From Straminergon stramineum (lineage: Eukaryota; Streptophyta; Bryopsida; Hypnales; Calliergonaceae): a stretch of 64,000 nt of DNA. The stretch's first letter is position 1. Each line of letters begins with the position of its first letter. The stretch is from contig OY987265.1 in assembly GCA_963920665.1 (NCBI GenBank), positions 5,895,001 to 5,959,000 of the forward strand. The letters run 5' to 3'. Positions 59,677-64,000 of the stretch are shown here, piece by piece. The notes below the pieces were generated by a model. That model made no database searches and was not told the origin of the DNA. It was given only the letters and a program-made list of their open reading frames with translations. The position numbers and the translations under genes were made by a program.

Positions 59677-59718
59677 AGTCATTTTTTGCAGTCATAAAAC
59701 ACCCATTTTGTTGTAGTG
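59677..59718 (-). repeat. CACTA right terminal inverted repeat
   Basis: It is the inverted counterpart of 40015-40057, ending TTGTTGTAGTG and followed by the TAT duplication at 59719-59721. Confidence 0.93.
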
Positions 59719-59721
59719 TAT

Positions 59722-60962
59722 AGCCCTGGGCTTCTTTCAAATTATTTTTTGTGTTTTGAAGACTGTTTTTTCTCCATCTCCATTTGGTGAATCTTGATTC
59801 CTTTCGAGACAATGGGGCTTCCTAGCGTGGGTCCGCAGTGCCACCCTGATTTTTTTTCATCTTAGAGTTTTTTGTTTTGCCAATTTGCGATATTGTAGGG
59901 AAGGGACTGTCTGGTCATCTGTGCATACGGTGGAGACCCCTAGGACCCCTCTCGGGCCTGAGAGGTCTCAAGATTGATGGGAACTCATGCATACGGAGAT
60001 GAACTTCACATCCCCGGGCTTCTTTCAAATTATTTTTTAAGTTTTGAAGACTATTTTTTCTCCATCTCATTTCAGTGAATCTCGATTCCTTTTGGGATAG
60101 TGGGCTTTCCAGAGTGTGTCCGTAGTGCCACCCCGATCTTTTTTCTTCTTAGAGTTTTTTGTTTTGCGAATTTGCGATACTGTTGGTAAGGGACTGTCTG
60201 GTCATCTATGCATACAGTGGAGACCCCCAAGACCCCTCTCGAGCCCGAGAGGTCTTTGGGTCGATGGGGACTCATGCATACGGAGATGAGTTCCACACCC
60301 CGGGCTTCTTTCAAATTATTTTTTGTGTTTTGAAGACTGTTTTTTCTCCATCTCATTGGGGTGAATCTCAATTCCTTTCGGGACAATGGGCTTTCCAGAG
60401 TGGGTCTGTAGTGCCACCCTGATCTTTTTTCATCTCAGAGTTTTTTGTTTTGCCGATTTGCGATATTGTAGGGAAGGGACTGTCTGGTCATCTATGCATA
60501 CGGTGGAGACCTCCAGGACCCCTCTTGGGCCTGAGAGGTCTTTGGGTCGATGGGGACTCATGCATACGGAGATGAGTTCTACACCTCGGGCTTCTTTCAA
60601 ATTATTTTTTGTGTTTTGAAGACTATTTTTTCTCCATCTCATTGGGGTGAATCTCAATTCCTTTCGGGACAATGGGCTTTCCAGAGTGGGTCTGTAGTGC
60701 CACCCTGATCTTTTTTCATCTCAGAGTTTTTTGTTTTGCCGATTTGCAATATTGTAGGGAAGGGACTGTCTAGTCATCTATGCATACGATGGAGACCCCC
60801 AGGACCCCTCTCGGACCTGAGAGGTCTTTGGGTCGATGGGGACTCATGCATACGGAGATGAGTTCCACACCCCGGGCTTCTTTCAAATTATTTTTTGTGT
60901 TTTGAAGACTGTTTTTTCTCCATCTCATTGGGGTGAATCTCAATTCCTTTCGGGACAGTGGG
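59722..60962 (+). repeat. 286-bp tandem array, right part
   Basis: The anchor (C/T)GGGCTTCTTTCAAATTA occurs at 59727, 60015, 60301, 60587 and 60873, a period of 286-288 bp. Units carry a CCTCTCGGGCC(C/T)GAGAGG near-palindrome and two ATGCATACGG words. Repeated minus-strand frames inside look like a by-product of the repeat. LTR-like copy 5 cuts the last unit at 60963. Confidence 0.92.
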
Positions 60963-63443
60963 TGTCGTAGCACAGGATAAGTAAATCCCCTATTATGCTC
61001 ACAAAAATCACTCTAGAGCATAACGAAGTGATTCTAAAGATCGAACCCACGAGATTCTGTGAAGTATTTACTTGATTTGGGCGAGTAAGCTCCCTCACCC
61101 TCTAAAACTTACGTTCTGGTCCTAGATCTAAAACCGGAAACAACCAACCACCACGAGGATCAGGATCGGATTACTCCCCATCCGATTCATAAATCCTCCA
61201 GTAAACCCAATTCTCCCAATCTCCAAGACCTAAACAATTCCGGTCCTGGTACTACTCTGAACCAATCCGCTCCGACTGGTTCCCATATCTACTCAACACT
61301 CTTCCGGTTTAGTTTTGCCTCTGTTGGATCATCAGAGGGTTCGCCGCTTTGGTTTCTAAGTGGTAGGCCAACCACTCCTTCTACGGATTATAGTGGTTGA
61401 AGACCCACTGTTCTCTCCCCTCCTTTCCTAACTAACTCGAATCCGGTTTGATCCCTCACAACAATCCGGATAGCAATCCGGAATGCAGGTCACACAGAGA
61501 TCCCCTGTACGATCCGTTCTTACTACAACGACTTCAATGCCAACTCCTACCCGTGCGAAGTTAGGTGGTTGCAAGTATACTCGTCCGTTCCAACAGTAAC
61601 TAGGATCATTCCCTTTACCAACTAAAGTGGTGAGACCTCTTAGAAGATCGGACACTCAACCGGACTACCCCTCCAGGAGTTCTAGCACGACTAAGGATAC
61701 CCTCCCTATCTGCCTAGCCTAACAGCGGCTATCTCACCCGGAACTTCAAAACCCTAGATTTTGCCGAGGCACTGAAATACACTCCCAACTCTTACGCAAC
61801 CTACACCCACACTAAGGATCAGAAACTATCGCACTAAGGGGAGAAACCTAATCACAACTCTGCCTTATGCCTTACTAACTCCACATCATGCAAACCTGCC
61901 AAGCTTGGGAGACACACACAACAAGAAAGCGCATACAAAGGTACAACAAAAATTGCAAAAAGAAGACTCCCAGCGTCCCTTGCAGGCGCTGACTATATAC
62001 ATTTCAAAAAGTTACAAATGGGCGGGAAAACTCGCGAAAGTTCCACCGCCATCTCGGTCAGACTTTCCGGTCCTACCTACTCCCCATTGGATCGGAACAA
62101 GTTCCGTATCCGTTCCTACTCTACCTACTCTGTACATCCTAAGTCCCTATCCGCGATCCGATGGTCGCGCCGTCCACTCCCGGGTCCATCTGCTCAAAAA
62201 CCTCGTTTAGGTTCCGACTCCTCTCGATCTCCTGAGGTCGAGGAACCAGATTGCCTTCTGTGGACGTGGGTGGTGAGTCCAAGTTGATGGCGGTTCCAGG
62301 TGTGCCAGCCTAGGTTGTTCTCTTGGACTTAGGGGTCGTATCCTTCCCCTCGCTTGCTGTCACTTTCGGGAACGAATCCAGGAGGGAGATATCCGAGAGT
62401 CGAATACCGCGAGATCAAATTGCTCCAGATAGTATCCGAGTACTCTCCTCCATCCGGTCCGTTGCCTTCTGTCCCTCCTTCATTGCCGCTTCTACTTGTT
62501 CAGCAAAGTCGTTGAGGATCTGCACCATTCGGGAACCGGATAGCTTCTTCTCCTCGTGCACCCGCTCGTCAAACAACTTGGCTTTGGTGAGGGCCATTCC
62601 GATTTCCCCGAACGTGGCCTTCACTTGCTCCATCATCTACCGAGCATCCTCTGCAATAGACTTGGTGGCTGCGAAGTTCTCCTTGTGCACCAAGATCTCC
62701 GTCTTCATCCGATCCACCTCCTCTTGTAACCAGCGGATCTCTACTTCCTATTTTCGGGCCTCGATCGGATCAGAAATATAGCCCGCCACCTTTTCCGGTA
62801 GCTCCCGGTCGGGTGCTGCTCCCACCAACTGCCCGATGGCTATGACTATCCTTTTCTTCTGTTCCCAATCCATCCGGATGTCATAGAGGACCTTCACCAG
62901 AGGTTGGAATGGATCCTCGGGATCCACTACCTTCTCCTCTTCCGGTTTCCCTTCTGGAGCGGGAGTGTTGGGCCTAGGTGGCGTCCCTCGTTTGTTGGGG
63001 GAGGTAGTCTTACGACGTTTGACCGGCGGCACTGGCGCCTCCTCGTCTTCCGACTCTGAATCCTCTCCCGGTTCAGAACTGGATTCGCTCTCCCGATCCG
63101 ATCCTGAATCCCCATATCTCAGTACTACTTCCTGATTCTTATACACCTCGTCCTCTTTGTCATTCAGGAGTTGATGGGACTGATAGAGGTGCATCAAGTA
63201 GGGGCTTACTGGAGTTGCCCTACTCTTTCCGATTCTACTAACTAACTGGAGCACCAGATCGGAAATGATCCGAGCCTAGTCGACTTTCCGGTCCCCTCTC
63301 AAGGCCCCGAAAATGGTGTTCGCAAGGGTAATGGTTACCCTTGTTGGCTTTTTTGGATGGAGGATCGGAACGAGGAACTATAAGAGTCGGCGGTTCCGCT
63401 CATCCTTATAGTCCTCTATGGCGTATCCGTCCTTCGGGTTCAT
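60963..63443 (-). mobile_element. LTR-like element, copy 5 (interrupted)
   Basis: The 3' end lies at 60963 (TGTCGTAGCACAGGATAAG) inside the 286-bp array. It runs in reverse through a decayed gag-like gene and stops near the codon for NPKDGYA, where copy 6 begins. Its missing 5' part is expected beyond the window, on the far side of copy 6. Confidence 0.85.
62160..63440 (-). pseudogene. Gag-like gene of copy 5, decayed and interrupted
   Basis: It aligns with 24107-25783 from about residue 105 to the end. It has a TAG at the Trp of VDW (shared with copy 4), a TAG at TT*AG (shared with copy 3) and further stops. The acidic and coiled-coil regions are recognisable at 63,100-62,420. Confidence 0.72.
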
Positions 63444-64000
63444 TGTCACAATGTGCAATTTTAGATTTTTTTGGTTTACCAAGTCAAGCTAACCGGAAAA
63501 TACATATAGGTATCTGGAATTAGCTACGAAACTATCTAGATCTGAATAAGAAGCGGAAAATGAGATAGCAAAAGGGTCTACTCAATCCAGGTTCTAGGGA
63601 GTGAACGGATAGGAGCGGATGTCTGACCGGATAGGGATGGACCGGATACCTTAGACGAACCGGATCCAGAATGAGTCAAGATGAGGTGGTAGGGTGTCCA
63701 ACGGCTATAAAAAAACTAGAGCGACCTAGGTCAAACTCTTTCTCATTCTCATTTGCCCAGCGTTGTCTATGCTCTGTGTTTGCCTTTGTGCCTGTCGATT
63801 AGTTTCCCGTGACAGTCTTTTGGGCTAGTGTCCGTTGCGAGACTTGTGGTCCTTGAGCGTTCGAACTTTTAATTACCGGTTGAGATCGGGGAGCGAAAGC
63901 GAGAACGAGGCGTGCGGCTAGGAGAGATAGCGAGGAAGTATCGGAAAGAGTTCCGAGCGCACCGATCCGTGTCCATGCCGTAGCTTAGGAGGACTAGAGG
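63444..64000 (+). mobile_element. LTR-like element, copy 6 (start only, inserted in copy 5)
   Basis: It starts TGTCACAATGTGCAATTTT, preceded by TTCAT. It contains the conserved leader, a CTATAAAAAAAC TATA-type motif near 63705 and the gag-like start (ATG near 63976), followed at once by TAG where copy 3 has CAG. The rest lies outside the window. Confidence 0.85.

Larger units (their letters stand above)
40015..59718. mobile_element. 19.7-kb CACTA (En/Spm-type) element without recognisable transposase
   Basis: The left terminus is CACTACAAGAAAACGGGTG (40015 on). The right terminus, read inverted from 59718, is CACTACAACAAAATGGGTG. The terminal inverted repeats extend over about 42-43 bp with a few mismatches. 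A TAT duplication flanks both ends, and removing the element plus one TAT restores the 286-bp array in register. Subterminal regions carry many TATGACT/AGTCATA motifs. The interior holds nine 1.1-1.2-kb repeat units and a two-ORF reverse-transcriptase element. No TNPD-like transposase or TNPA-like protein was found, so movement would need a helper copy elsewhere. Confidence 0.93.

Noticed and set aside
40015..59718. CACTA transposase (TNPD/TNPA-like) hidden in the element
   Set aside because: No long frame outside ORF1 and RT exists between the termini, and neither protein looks like a transposase.
59900..60973. Repeated frames with SRKELRFTPMRWRKN in the 286-bp array
   Set aside because: They share the tandem period, cross unit boundaries and resemble no protein I know; treated as repeat by-products.

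Overview
The window reads as nuclear DNA of a land plant, and almost all of it is transposable elements and their debris. Supporting signs are a CACTA terminus starting CACTACAAGAAAA with a 3-bp target duplication, BED-finger/hAT transposases, degenerate CCCTAAA telomere-like stretches, TATA-led LTR-like elements, and long AT-rich spacers between CG-rich minisatellites. I cannot name the species; a non-flowering plant is only a guess. No rRNA or tRNA gene, CRISPR array or bacterial operon is visible.

Left part (1-23.5 kb). A 5'-truncated LTR-like copy (1-931) cuts into a decayed gene (937-1352). Then come a kinase-like pseudogene (2247-3836, minus), a foldback (5274-5444), a second truncated LTR-like copy (about 5448-6111), a 212-bp tandem repeat, a second member of the first gene's family (8299-9858), two hAT transposase genes (11392-14424 plus; 15774-16974 minus), and a large decayed gene with a C-terminal RING-H2 finger (17907-21298, minus). 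Most of these genes have a CG-rich minisatellite 100-500 bp upstream of the start.

Middle (23.5-40 kb). Two full copies of a 3.4-kb TG...CA element lie tail to tail (23563-26961 and 27724-31088), each carrying the same gag-like reading frame and each with its own 5-bp target duplication. The 200-N gap between them lies between two identical 422-bp flanks, so it is probably an unmerged contig overlap. After that come a third full-length family member (33789-34826) and a second kinase-like pseudogene (36476-37951).

Right part (40-64 kb). A 19.7-kb CACTA element (40015-59718, duplication TAT) sits inside a 286-bp tandem array. It has subterminal TGACT/AGTCA repeats but no visible CACTA transposase. 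It holds nine head-to-tail units of about 1.1-1.2 kb, each with a short hairpin followed by (CTT)n. Between the last two units, which are almost identical, lies a 4.3-kb two-ORF retroelement: a gag-like ORF1 with an RGG tail and an intact reverse transcriptase (RT) with no recognisable nuclease, RNase H or integrase. These are the only long undamaged genes in the window. The window ends with two more LTR-like copies, one inserted into the other.

Nearly every other reading frame is open over its full length except for in-frame stops. By my count 23 of 25 internal stops are TGA or TAG, as expected from deamination of methylated CG and CHG cytosines in silenced repeats. The intact RT element stands out against this background.
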